Assembly: GCA_036850595.1 (NCBI GenBank)
Contig: CM072158.1
Location: 11,857,422-11,921,421, forward strand
Direction: 5' to 3'
Origin: Rhyacichthys aspro
Taxonomy: Eukaryota > Chordata > Actinopteri > Gobiiformes > Rhyacichthyidae
Length of the DNA: 64,000 nt
Position numbers and translations under genes: made by a program. Each line of letters opens with the position of its first letter. Within the stretch, counting starts at the first letter, position 1. The notes below the pieces were generated by a model. The model searched no databases. It saw only the letters and a program-made list of their open reading frames with translations, and was not told the origin of the DNA. This document shows, one piece after another, positions 1-12,389 of the stretch.

Positions 1-1001
1 ATAGTTTAGCGAAAAACATAGCTTTAATGTTCAGATGGATGATCCAGCCATATGAAATAACAAACCAGCAGTGAAAAAACCCTGAGAGGTTAGTTTTAGC
101 TATTAGAAGGGTTTTGGCATGGTAGTGCTGAGAGGTGAAGGAGGAGTATCTGGGCCCCAGCGGAGTCCAGGTGAGGCTGGAAGTGGGATGGATGCTGGCG
201 AGAAGAGATTTAATGAGCATATGAGACATATGGCAGGAAATCTGTGTCTGGTTTACCTTATGTTCTTTAACAGCTTTGGGACAGGTTCATAGCAGCATCT
301 TTTAAGGGAGGCACTGCAGAAAAAGACTTAAGATCTGCAGGTAGTCTGTTGGGTTTCGAGGGGGCAGTACCAGCAGACGCAGAGTAAACTACCTCCAATT
401 ACTATCACAATTTAGATAGACACACAATGATTTGAGGGGATGGGACGTTATTAACAATTGCAGATTGAACTACCTCAGGACACATAGATGTACAACCAAC
501 CAGCATTGCAAAAAGCCTGCCCCATCATTATAGATGTGGTGGCTATTTTTCTGACTTCTAATTAGTAAACATTGCAATGGATTCAGACCCATTTCACAGA
601 AAACAAAAGAAATAAATAGGTATGACAGCATACATTTGCAGGCAAATGTATGAGATGTATCCACATCTTTAAAAATACATATGTGTATGGTTATGTTGTT
701 AATCAACAATGAAGTTGAATTGATTTCTATCTATATCAGGTAAACATCACTTTTCAGTTCTGTACACTACTGTCAGGAGACTGTTCAACAATATACTGTA
801 AACAGTCGCTGTGGTAGTGTGACTGATGTTCTCCATAGACCTTAAACATCAAACACTCAAGACAGTAAAGATGTCATTTTATATCTGTGGTTTGTCAGCA
901 TTTTAGGCTCTCATAATGAGAATAATAACAGATTGTCTTGAAAATGATTCCATGGTTTAACTCTTTCTTTCATGATTATCTGTTCATCTGTTGATTTTCA
1001 G
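1..1001 (+). other. rims3: Sequence upstream of the first rims3 coding exon (probable intron)
   Basis: This stretch ends in a splice acceptor (polypyrimidine tract, then AG at 1000-1001) that leads into the first coding exon of rims3. It is therefore most likely the intron after a non-coding or N-terminal exon. I see no coding exon that I can support. A CAG|gtgagg donor-like site lies near 172, but I could not tie it to any exon. The rims3 promoter is not identifiable and is probably outside the window. Confidence 0.6.
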
Positions 1002-1089
1002 TCTGAAAGGAGTTGGTCCATCCACAAATGACCTCTCTGTCCCTTTCCTCAGCGCTGCTTCAACTCATCCGCCTTCCACCAGCAAGACC

Positions 1090-4000
1090 ATGATGCTCAG
1101 CAGCTCCGTAGAGGTGCCCAGTCCGGGTGGAATGAGCGGCCTTAGTAGTCTGACAGCGGCAGCTCGGAATGTGGTGCGCTCCTCCAGTATCTCAGGGGCT
1201 ATGTACAACCTGGAAAAGAGTCCTGGAAGCGGGGGCCCAGACACAGCATCCTTGTCTGGAAACAAAAAGCGGCGGTCCAGTCTTGGTGCCAAAATGGTGG
1301 CCATTGTGGGTTTGTCACAATGGAGCAAGAGCACACAGCAGCTCAATCAACAAGGTCAGTTTGAATTCACTACCTTCTTCCACTTTCATCTCCTCTAGAT
1401 TGGGTATTGTCCTAATAAAGCTTCTAATCATGCTTAATTGAAAAAAAGGGCAAATTCAATCCTCCTAATTATTTATGTAAAGCTAATGACTAAGGCTGAA
1501 AAGTCTGACCAAAGACTGATCAGTTAATTGAATGTTAATCAATGATTCAAAAAAAATTAAGACCGCTTTAATTCTTGAGAGTATGTACAGTACTGATCAA
1601 GATTTTTGACAATGGTGACATTAATTCATTTATTCTCAAATTGTCCATTTTAAAGTCAATTCTAAGGCATGTGTACGTAGATATATTGTAGGTCTAAGAA
1701 AAGTGGAGTAGCTTTTATTTGTATTTGTTTTATGGCAGTTTAAAATAATGTGCTGCAGTGAAGAAAATACATTGGGATAAAAAAAAAAAATACTTTGAGC
1801 CCAAAGCTGATGTGACTTCACTCCTTCATTCTTTTGTGTGACTTTAAACATGTTGATCCAGTGCTTACATTCTTCTTGTACATCATGTTTTGTCCTCGAG
1901 TGAACTGAAACGTAACCTTTTATAGAACAGTGTGTTCCTGTCGGCTTCTTTTCGCTTCATTTCTTACTTTGCGGATTAACTCCTTGTCTCTTGGTTCCTG
2001 TGTTTTTTGTGCTCGTAGGAGGCTTGTTGTTATCTAAATGTCCAATATAGTTCTTTCCCGAAATAGTGGCAGCAGACTTTCAAAGATCCCACACTAGACT
2101 TTATTCTGTGTTTAGGGCACTGTATGCTGTTTGACGTTTTATTCACCAACTGAACCCCAAGCCCTAGTTCCTTTGATTCATGAAAAACTCAATATAATAT
2201 TTTTTTTCTGGGTTTGCTTTTCCACATCTCTCAGCATTGTTCTAGATTTCAAAGTAAACTTGTGAAACCATGAGTACTGTGTTTATCTGAGGTGTCTGAT
2301 GCACAAGTGAGGGCGAGCTAATGATGCAGGACACTCTTATTCTGTGAACTCTGTGGCAGATTCCTGGAGGCTAATCTTTCAGAGTAGCATCAGAGTGATG
2401 TTTACTGACTTGATTTAAAACACCATTACACCCCTTAGTATCAGTCCAAACCACTGTTCTCTTGGTGAAGGAGTTCCAATAAAAAACACTCATAATGTGC
2501 TTTTCCAAGGTTAGATTTGTGCTTTTTGGTGTCAGAATCTATTGGGAATGTCAGGCGTTTGAAGTGATTTCAGAGAAGTCATCAAAGCTGTATTGCCAGA
2601 TTAATTGCCAGTCTAAATCTTAAAAAAAGAAATACACTGCTCTCATGACTCCTAAGCCCATTTCTGGCTTTATATTTTCAGTATACAGTTATAGCATTTG
2701 GCCTTTATCTTATCTTTATGATGTATAACTTCACAATGATAGCTCCAGCTTTAAAACACTGTGTCACACACTCTAGCCTGATTTGGCAGTCTTTTATAGA
2801 AACATGCAGGGCACTTCTCTTTGTGAGCATCATAAAATGTGTTTTGCCAATGCTGCCATCACTTATCTTGGAAAGTAGGCCAAGATCAAGTTTGGCCAGT
2901 GATGCAGGCCAGTAAGCCTATTGTCAGCTCTTCGTCACAGCCAGTAATAGTCTTCACAGCTCACAACTCTCAAACTTATGGGTGTCTCTAATCAGCAACT
3001 GATGTGCTACAGGACCAGTTTTTTGTCTTGTCCCATCCATCGGTCGAAAGTGTCATTTCCCCCATTGAGGTTTTGTAACAGGCGTGTGTTGTGGAGAGTA
3101 TTTTGGTGCCGTCTGTGTGCTATTTATTGCGGGCTATTATTAGTGGTGGTGAGGAGAAAACACACGCAGTATCTCAGGTTTAATGGATGAGTCACTCTGG
3201 CCTTATCTCCTGAGCAGGATAATCCCTCACTGTGAAGACTAGGCCAGAGCTGCTCCCACTGCCTTGTCAGTGTTCATGTTGAGATACAACTTAAACAGAA
3301 GCAAGTATCGTTAATGCCTTCAGCTGAAGTGCACCAAGAACAAGGGACACCTGGGTTGCAGCAATATTCACAGGGCCATAAATAATATAAATGCATATAA
3401 TTTATTCTGTGCACTTGGTCCATGGCACTTCTGTCTCCTCCTTCTTAGCTTCTGGGCAATGTCAGAGAAGTAAATGTATTGGTGAACACCTTAAATGCAT
3501 GTTTTTTCCAGAGTTCACTTTAAGGCAAACTGATTTCTCCACAGCAGACTCCAGGAAACATACAACACATAATTTAGTTGGTCTACTTTATGAAAATATG
3601 TATGAATGTCAGGTTATTTTCAAAAAAAGTGATATTCCAGGATTCTTACCACATGCAACCCTACCTCAAAAAGGAAAAATAGATAAATGCATAAACAGGT
3701 TGAATTAAACCAGGGAGGAGTCATACCAGCAGAATTACCCCATTATCTGAGTTAATCAAGGGGAAATTACTTCTGAATGTGATTACTCTTTTCCTCATTG
3801 TAATGAATAGTTATAGCATAGAGCCTGTGTGCTGTATTAACTAACTCATGTACATCCTGTTGTGCATTAGTATTATACATTTGATAAGTCATTGATAATC
3901 AGACATTGATTTAATAGTATATCATAATATAGCATTATAGTTTAAATATAACATTTAGAAGCCAAAGATGGCAGATTTCAATAAAAAGGTACTTCTCATA

Positions 4001-7000
4001 TAATCAAATCTTACTACCAAACGCCTTATACAGTTATGCAGAGGGCAATGCACATCATTTCATACATTATGTAATTTCAACTGTTGATCAAATTGTATGT
4101 GCATGAATATTTTTGAATCTGAATGACAGGCAGGTAAAGTTTATTGCAAAGGCCAGTGTAATCCAAGATTTGGCCTGTATCTGAAAACAGAAGAAAAGAT
4201 TGGATTGTGGGGCTGGGTTTGCCTTTCTAAGCCTTTAAAAATATTGTGCAAAGACACTGAAAATGTGTCTGTGTTTACACTCTGCTCTCACTTTGGCATC
4301 ACTCTGATCTCCGAGGATCTGGTTTTAAAAGCACAAAAATAACAGTAGGAATATTTGATAATGACTAAGATTGTCATAGCAGCTAAATCTATTTTGATAT
4401 GTAGCCAATTTTATGGTTAATCTGTTTTGTGTCAGTACAATACTCTGCACACACAGATTAATCCTCCACTCTACCTTGCATCTTCTTTTGTCCAAATTTA
4501 GCAAGACACCAGAGCTGAAGATACCACAACAGATCTTTTATCTAACCCTAACACCCATGCTTGGTTACTGTTGCTATGCAAGCTGGATTGTTGCCGTCAC
4601 CATGAGTCCAATAGGCACGTCAGCGCAACCAGGGAGTCTAAAAACAGCATTCTATATTACAGCATATAATGAGAAGGGCTTCATCAGTGTTCCCTCCAAA
4701 TGTCAGAGAAGCATTAATGATCCGCTGAGCACACACAGACACAGACATACACAGATGCTACATATGACATGTGTGTGCAAGCCTAGATCTCAGAACATAG
4801 GATCCTTTATTGACTCCTTAATACTCATCTATAATTAATTTCCTCCTTTCTCATTTGAATCTCTTAATTCGTCTTTTTCCCTTTCTAATCTCATTCCTGG
4901 CTGTGTTGCGTTTGGTTTGTACAGTAATTACTTACCAGGTTGTCCTTAAGAAAGAGACATTACTTCATCAAGAGACGGCACGGCTTTAGACTAAAGCAAC
5001 ATGTCCTTCAATGCAGTAAACCGTTACTTATGTAATAAGGTTATTGTTGCTATTGAACTCAGTGAGTTATGCATGTATGTTATATAAGTATGTCTGAACA
5101 GCTCTAATTACATCTTTCTGGGTGTATCAATTAAAAGCACGTATGTGATGTTAGCACTGTGATGAACAATGACAATCATAATGAGATTTGTGTATGAAAA
5201 TATATAAGGAAATAAAGAGGTGCCCTATTTTAAGAGGATTACGACCTGAAGGTAATAATCTCCTGGACAAGTCGAAGGAGGTGATGGTAGATACAGTTCA
5301 GTGCAGAGGGAAAGGACTAGTGTGTGATTAAGAAGTGAGAGTCATGCAAAGGCCATACGCAGCAAAGACAGAGAGGGAAAAGGCTTGTGCACGAACACAC
5401 CGGCCGCTGCTCTTGGTGCAATGCAGAGCGCATTGCCATGGAAACGCATGGAGCGAAAGCGCAGATGAGGAGGAGGGGAATAAATAGGATGGAAGAGATC
5501 ACTGGTTCGTACTGTGGAAGGGATGGTGGGGGGCTCTTCTGACATGAGGGGAGGGGCAGGCTGACAAACCAGTAACAAGTGTTCATATCAAGTTTAATGA
5601 CACAACGGACTTGAAGCCACTCCATATTATGCACTGCAGCTGCTAACATACAGGTCTTATTATTAGTGTGGTGAAAAAAAGTATACATTTTAAGGTAAAA
5701 GCAGTTTAGGTGAAGCGCATGGTGTACAGTGTGCTCATGTCTGCTGCTGTCAGGTAGTTTTGTTATTGCTAAATCACAGTGTCATGAAATGTATTTTTGA
5801 AATGATGGAGGCTCAGACGGTCGCCATGGTGCCATTTCTCAGGTGGCATTGTCTGGGTCTTGATCCGAGGGTGTGGGTTGTCATGGCAGCGAGAGTGCAT
5901 GGGGTCTGTCTGGATGTGATGCTGCAAACACACGTGCGGTATTTCTGCAGACACACACACTCACACAGTGCAGGATTATAAATAGAAGGCTGCTTGAGTA
6001 TCTTTCTCACCCCTGGTATCTGTCATTATTCTTTTTTGGCTCAGCACTTCTACCTGTCTTTGCGTAGACACCAGTCTCTTCTTGTTTCTGTGCTGATGCT
6101 TCTTTTACAAAATCCAGACTCATCATTTGCATTTTGGAGACAGCCATACCGCCACTGGCAACAACTTGTCTTCTGTAATGACTTCACCTCAGCATTTAAA
6201 TGTGTAGCCTCTTATATGAGAGAGGTTTGAGAATAATAAGTACTCATAATAAGCTCATTTACTTATTACTTATGCCTCTACTTTTACTCTCACTTCTTTT
6301 TGATCCTGTTCAGTTGTATTTTTTATTTTATTTTTCACAGATAATGGGACAAAAAAGCTCCGTAGCACCATTCGCCGAAGTACAGAGACTGGCATCGCAG
6401 TGGAGATGAGGAACCGAGTGACACGGCAGGGAAGCAAGGATTCTACTGACGGCAGCACCAACTCCAACAGCTCGGATGGAACGTAAGTATCTCTCCATCT
6501 GTTCCACCAGCATCCTTCAGTCTGTCACTCGTGAATTCTTTGTCTTTTGTCTCAGGTTTGTCTTCCCTACTACACGCCTAGGACCAGACAGTCAGTTCAG
6601 TGACTTTTTGGATGGACTAGGCCCTGCTCAGATTGTGGGTCGACAAACACTAGCTACACCCCCCATGGGTAAGCCAACAGGCGTGAATGAAACACTGAAG
6701 GATGGAGGATTTGACATAGAGCGACATAAAGGTTAAATAGACTGGAGCGTCTGGGCTGTTTTTGGTCATTCATTTCAAGCAATAATAGAAATTGATTACA
6801 AAAGATATACAGTGCTGAAGCTGCAGTTTATAATAATTAAGTTTGTAGCACCAGTTTTGGTAAGGATATTTTTAGGCATCTATTGTTAATTCAAAGGTCT
6901 CCATTTGTCAGTAACATTAGACAACACTCTGGTCTACAGGGCCAAATGGAGCCCTTATGTTTCCCTCTGCTGGTTAAAAATTGGAAATGCAGCACCAATG

Positions 7001-7745
7001 TGGAGCGTGCTGTAAAAGATGGCCGAGCAAGTGACATTTATGTTCCTGTAAGATTTCTGTAGATGCGTTTGATTGTTGCAGGGGATGTCTATGTGGGTAT
7101 GGTTGACAGAGGAGGGCAGCTGGAGGTGGAGGTAACTCAGGCCAGAGGTCTGACCCCAAAACCGGGCTCTAAGAACTTACCAGGTAATATTAGATTTTTT
7201 TTTCGTATCTGAAAACCAGGTAATGTGACTCACTTTATTTTTTCTCTGTAGCAACCTACGTGAAAGTGTATCTTTTGGAGAATGGAGTATGCTTGGCCAA
7301 GAAGAAAACCAAAGTCGTGAAGAGGAATCTCGACCCCACATACCAGCAGGCTCTGTTGTTTGATGAAAGTCCTCAGGGCAAAGTTGTGCAGGTAACAACT
7401 TTTTTTCTTTTTCTTCTTTATATGTATTATATATAGAGAGCTATATATAGTTGCTTTACAACATTATTTGGTCTAATTGCATATGTGACTCTGTGACAAT
7501 CGTATATTTAAATGTGATTATCTTTCTCTCAGGTAATTGTGTGGGGGGATTATGGACGTATGGACCACAAGTGCTTCATGGGAATGGCCCAGATCCTTCT
7601 GGAGGACTTGGACCTGTCGGCTACAGTGAGTGGCTGGTATAAGCTGTTCCCTACCTCCTCTCTGGCGGACCCCAGCATTGGACCCCTGACCAGACGTCTC
7701 TCTCAGTCATCCCTTGAGAGTGCCACCAGCCCTTCATGTCCCTAG
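1090..7745 (+). CDS. rims3: Regulating synaptic membrane exocytosis protein 3 (RIM3-gamma)
   Basis: Six coding exons join in frame: 1090-1354, 6341-6482, 6556-6668, 7082-7183, 7252-7391 and 7533-7745. All have GT/AG boundaries and together encode 324 residues; human RIMS3 is about 308. The protein matches RIMS3 closely. Landmarks are RNVVRSSSISG near the N-terminus, KKRRSSLGAKMVAIVGL at the end of exon 1, QFSDFLDGLGPAQIVGRQTL in exon 3, and the C-terminal LTRRLSQSSLESATSPSC. A single C2B domain spans roughly residues 172-295. Its first loop (PKPGSKNLP) lacks the aspartates that bind calcium in synaptotagmin-type C2 domains, as is known for RIM C2B. Gamma-RIMs lack the zinc-finger, PDZ and C2A parts of full-length RIMs; the family acts at presynaptic active zones and in neurite architecture. 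The start is the first ATG in the exon (a second follows at 1093), but the frame is open back to the acceptor, so a longer N-terminus is possible. Its 3' end converges on smap2. Confidence 0.95.
1355..6340 (+). other. rims3: Intron between the first and second rims3 coding exons
   Basis: A 5.0 kb intron opening with gtcagt and closing with a T-rich tract and CAG. Short open frames occur on both strands, but none resembles a known protein or is framed by convincing splice sites. I see no RNA gene or recognisable transposon here. Confidence 0.7.
6961..6973 (-). promoter_or_regulatory. CTCF-like motif in rims3 intron
   Basis: Read on the minus strand the site is CCAGCAGAGGGAA, which fits the vertebrate CTCF core CCASYAGRKGGCR at 12 of 13 positions. 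It lies in the intron between exons 3 and 4. Binding is inferred from motif only. Confidence 0.35.
7428..7449. repeat. Perfect AT-rich inverted repeat in the last rims3 intron
   Basis: Nine-base arms, TATATATAG and CTATATATA, surround a 4-base loop AGAG. It sits in the 141 bp intron between exons 5 and 6. In AT-rich DNA this can arise by chance. Confidence 0.6.
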
Positions 7746-7822
7746 ACACTGAGCAAGATGCACAGGCATGCTGCACATGCATGTACTGTCATGTGAGGCA
7801 GGTTCGGCATGCAGAGGGAGAT

Positions 7823-7843
7823 ACACACACACACACACACACA
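7823..7843. repeat. (AC)n microsatellite
   Basis: About ten uninterrupted AC units, roughly 80 bp into the rims3 3' UTR. Confidence 0.9.
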
Positions 7844-10838
7844 AACATTTCACACTGCCATCAAGAACTGCACATTTACTTTGTTGATGTTTGTTCATAA
7901 ATCACACAATACATAGTCTAGTCGTTATTAGCAACTCCAGCATAAAGTGGACTCACTGAATTAGAATATGTAGCATTAACATTTCACCATCGTAAAACAC
8001 GACTCATCTGGTGCCATGTCTGCCATTATGAGTTTTCAGATTTCATTCCAGGCCCATCCTGATGCCAATTTATAAACTGTCTATGCCAAACTAAGAAAAC
8101 TTTATTTTTTAAAACCAAAGCAATTGTCATTGTTGTTACTATTGTAGACGAGTAGTAGTATAAATATGGATATGTAGCAAAGTCAGTGACTTAGATGTAA
8201 TGCAAAAAATATGAAGCATCCCAAACCCATGAGCTGAAAATGACAGGCTGATCATGAACATGGCTTGAATATTTATTCACATATTTGCTATGTGAAGTAG
8301 CCACATGCTCTGTCATTGTATTATTTCCCCAAGGCAGAGTTGATATACTCATTTGTGTTACTGTATGTACCAGCTAAATTTTGCATGTTTGCTTGCTACT
8401 TACGTAGAGCCATTTAAAAGTGCTAAAGTGCTTTAAATCTTTTTTTAGCTTGCCTTGACCAGTGTAAAAACAGTATAGTGCCACTTTCTGTTGCTGTTTA
8501 TTATTGTTAAGAAAAGAGCAATGCACCCAGACTCTGATGACAAAAACATCCAGGGCATGCTCACATCCAGGAGAATGAGTAGGTGCTGCTCTCAGTGGAG
8601 AACAGTTATATTGCAAGCAACAAAGGCTTACTGAGAAATGTTCCCTGCTTTAGCAGCTTTAATCTGGAGGGTTTCACACAGTCCTTGCCACAGCTGTGGT
8701 TAAAAAGGAAAATTCTATATAAAATCACATACAGTATGCACACAGCTCCTGCCAATTTAAACCTTTAAGCCCCTTTATAAAATACTGCACATGTTCATTT
8801 TTAATCTGACTTTAGTCAGGCCAGCAGGGTGTCAGCATAAATAGTTTTACTTTAGTCTTTGTGCAACATTTCTGTCCAAACATCTATATCTGAGTATTTG
8901 TGTTTCAAATGGCACTTTTCACAAATCTATTTTAATGATGAACGCTTCAACATTGACAACTTGTTATGTCAAGTTGTTATGATTTCGGTAGCATTGCATT
9001 GTGCATCCCACTGAATTTTTTGAAAGCCAGCATGGCAACATTAATTATAGAGAAAATTTTAAGGGCATATAAAACAGAAGGACTAGTTAGTTCATTCAAT
9101 TGAACATTAATAATTTATTACCAATATATGAAGAAGAAGAATAAAAAGCACTTTATTTGTGCCAGATCAACTGAAAAACCTTTTATGTTTATGTGTTAAC
9201 AGGAAGTTGGCATTGATTTGTCTGCTGTTGTATGAATACATACAATGGCTTTATTTGAAGGAGGGGCATTTGAGCCGATTGAACTACTCCTAATTGCACA
9301 TTTTTGCTCTCCTTTAGTGTGTATTAAGTGATTTTCACATTACTATGACTCTACAAATTCTATTTGAGCTCTGTCTCAAGAGGTACTTGTTTATATTCAT
9401 ACCCACTTTCATGAGTACCATGTGTTCCTTTAACTGTGTGGTTTATTACACAACTTGTCTTTCTACAAAAAAGGGATAACAGCATCTCAGACCAAAATAT
9501 CACATTTTGACTTTTTGACTAAAGGGAATAATCTCTGGTATTCTTGAACCTTTGGGAGGAGGTCAGTGGTCATTTTGACCCTCTCATTATCTCTATATAT
9601 CTATAACTCTTTTAGAAGCAGCACCAAGGTCGATGTTCCAATCATATTGGACCAGTTCCTTGCTGTAATATTGTTTTGGTGTCTTTATATTAAGTAATTT
9701 TATGTATCTATTTTTGTGAGCAGCTGGCATGATATTTGAATTTCTGTACACACGTGTGATTAAAAACTTGATTATTTCAAGTGGCAAAATAGAAGGAACA
9801 TGCAAATTTGAAATGAACGTATACATATGGTAATGTAAAACTGTATTACATCCCTGTTCAATATTGAATGTTTTGTCTTTGCTAAATATTTAAAGAACAA
9901 ATAATATATTCACAAATTTCTTGGGGTGTATATAAGTTGTGCCCCTTTGTTGTATATTGTATAGCCCAAAATATCTATAGTTCTAATGGTGTCAAGTAAA
10001 GCAAGACTGTCTGAAGAAGTCCTGGGTTGCTCTGTAAGCAGCGTTTGGCAGGTGAGCCGTTCAGAAGGGTTGAGTTCGGAACCAAAAGGAAAGCTGTACT
10101 TTGCCTTTCTTCAAAGTGTGCTATGTGTGTATGTCTCCTAATGAGCTGCATGTATTGTACAGTGTCAGGCTTTGGAAATGAACATTTGGAAGTGAGATTC
10201 AGGAGAAGAAAAGAACAAAATAACTCTTTATCACTCATTTAACTGCTGCTGTAGAAAAGTTTCCAACCGTTTTCAACTGTACTGTTCATATTTTGGCATT
10301 TATTTCTGTAACAGTAGCAGAAACAATCTTATATATCTAAGTTATGAAATGTATATCAGAATTATAAGAAAGACGATTTAAAAAGTTGGATGTTTGCGAT
10401 GGTGATACACGTTATCTAAGAAGAAACTGTGGCTGAAATAAGTCTTGGAGTGTGTGGCGCATGGCAAAGTGTATCACAACGGGTCTTTAGTTGTGCAAAG
10501 AATGAGCGACTTGTTTTATTGGCAGGAAGAAGCATCTCTTTGAAATGTTGAGGATACTTGAAATGTCACCTCATATGCTTGCTTAATTACTGTATTTGCA
10601 ACATTCTTAAAGCTACTCCTATTGTGCAAAAACTGTTGTTGAATTGTTTTATTTTTGTAAGAAGACAGAATTATTAAGGAGAGGAGGACTGAGAGAGGCG
10701 AGGTCAGCAAAACTTTTAGCAAAATCGAGGGCTTTTTCCGTTTACAATGGCCTTATTTTGTGTGGACATTGTTTCAATATTGTAGCACACAATGGAAGGT
10801 TTTGACCAATATATTTTGCTTGAAATATTGTATGAACT

Positions 10839-10853
10839 TATATATATATATAT
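10839..10853. repeat. (TA)n microsatellite
   Basis: Seven and a half uninterrupted TA units inside the rims3 3' UTR, just before a Pumilio-like TGTATATA. Confidence 0.85.
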
Positions 10854-12138
10854 CTGTGTATATAGTTTTCTGAATGTATTTACTAATCCTTAAACTAGGA
10901 CTGAGTATAAAGTTTTGTCATATTGTTTGCTACTGTCTCTTTGAAGACTTTCAGGGAGCTGTCCTGCACTGGTTCAGGCAGTCCCTTCTCTAATTGTACT
11001 GTACGTCTTATAATGTTTGTGTCTCCATTCCAACCATAGCATGATTTCTGTCTGGCGAAAGGTCTTTTTTATTTCTTTAAATCGCCATTATGGGTTTCCA
11101 GCAGAAGGATTGCACTCCCTGAACCTTGAAAACATGATGATTTATGCTTTATAAAATATTTACCACATTTTTTAAAAGATGATGTTTCAGTTGAGTATTT
11201 CTGAAGAGTGGTTATAAAATATTGAAAATAGTTACGGCCCATGCGGTAAGTGGGAATTCTTTCTGAGGATGCAAATGACTTCTCCAAAATGCTGTATCAT
11301 AAGGTAGCATAGTCCTATAGCCTTCCATTCTCTGAAATATTTATGGTGGCAATAAGCCTCGGCTGTAGCCTCTCACTCTTGGTGGGACCACTATTTCTGG
11401 CCTGTTCCTTGCTCTGTGGTTGGGGGCGTGGCTTCTCTAGGCTGTCCTGATCAGCTCAGACTCACTGTAGGCACGGTTCATAAGCAGAGCCCGCACTGCA
11501 TTTGAATATCTGCCTTTCAGTCTAATGTAGCAGCTGTCGAACATGAACAAAACCAACGCCAGTTCTTTGTTGCTTTGTCAAACCATCAGCCGCTTGTTGT
11601 CGATTATGGGTTTGTCTTGATCTGTAAATGTCTTTAAACGTCATGTGATATCAGCACAAACTCCACGCAGCCAGTGTCTTCTCAGTAGACCACACTCTCT
11701 TGAAATAAACCAGCCAAGCACAAAGCCCCTCAATACTAAATGATCAATTTTGATGCAAAAATCACAAAAGGGTAGACAGGCACAGGATATTTAAGTCACA
11801 ATGCTGATGTTGTCTTTTAAAATTGGCTTTAATCTTTCCATCGAGTGTTTTTAGTGTGTTTTACAAGGCAAAGCAAAGCAGACTGATGCAAGCGTGTTGT
11901 TTATGGCATAAAGGAACAGGAGCTGTAATTTTCTACCTGTGCTTTGTAAATGTTTTCTATGTGCAGTATTTGATAATGTAAAACTGGTATTTTTGTGGTT
12001 TGTACGCTGCAGAATTGATTACTTAAGGTGCACGTAGTTTTGTAAGAAAATGGAATCAAACTGAGGAAAAGAAAAAAAAAATCTTTTGAAATTCAAAAGC
12101 CTGTATTTGCATGCCCTTGGACATCTGGACACAAAGTC

Positions 12139-12144
12139 AATAAA
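12139..12144 (+). other. rims3: Poly(A) signal of rims3
   Basis: Canonical AATAAA followed about 20 bp later by a G/T-rich downstream element. It is the best-supported 3' end for rims3. The sequence immediately after it, at 12146-12151, is AATAAA on the other strand. Confidence 0.7.
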
Positions 12145-12145
12145 G

Positions 12146-12151
12146 TTTATT
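12146..12151 (-). other. Minus-strand AATAAA (distal candidate for smap2)
   Basis: TTTATT on the plus strand, i.e. AATAAA for transcripts coming from smap2. It is one base from the rims3 signal. If used, the smap2 and rims3 transcripts would overlap at their 3' ends. Confidence 0.35.
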
Positions 12152-12389
12152 TCAATCACCAGTTCTTGGGTTGTGTTTTAAGTTTGTACATCAAGCCACA
12201 CACGGGAGATAAGCCAAATGATAATATATTTTAATGTTTTCTACTGGTACAGGTAACTTATGAACACAGGTGACAATGTGTGAGGATTTAGATAAACATT
12301 CCTCATAAGAAACATAATATTCAGTGATGATACAGATCTGGTCACCAAGTACATTAAAACATACATTCCATGATTATGTTCTTAATAAA

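Larger units (their letters stand above)
7746..12160 (+). other. rims3: Long 3' UTR of rims3
   Basis: From the TAG stop at 7743-7745 there is no further splice site or gene until a good poly(A) site. That site has AATAAA at 12139-12144 and a G/T-rich stretch at about 12161-12187, giving a predicted cleavage near 12160. The UTR of about 4.4 kb is very AT-rich. It contains two TGTATATA elements (9927-9934 and 10857-10864) that match the Pumilio consensus UGUAHAUA, an (AC)n tract and a (TA)n tract. A long 3' UTR is usual for neuronal RIM genes. Earlier poly(A) sites are possible, for example an AATAAA near 9140, so the end is a prediction. Confidence 0.65.

Noticed and set aside
113..172. Possible rims3 5' exon ending in CAG|gtgagg
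   Set aside because: The donor fits, but I found no matching acceptor, promoter or coding frame to support an exon.
5317..5688. Minus-strand open frame of 123 codons inside a rims3 intron
   Set aside because: No recognisable domain, no coding-like composition and no nearby signals.
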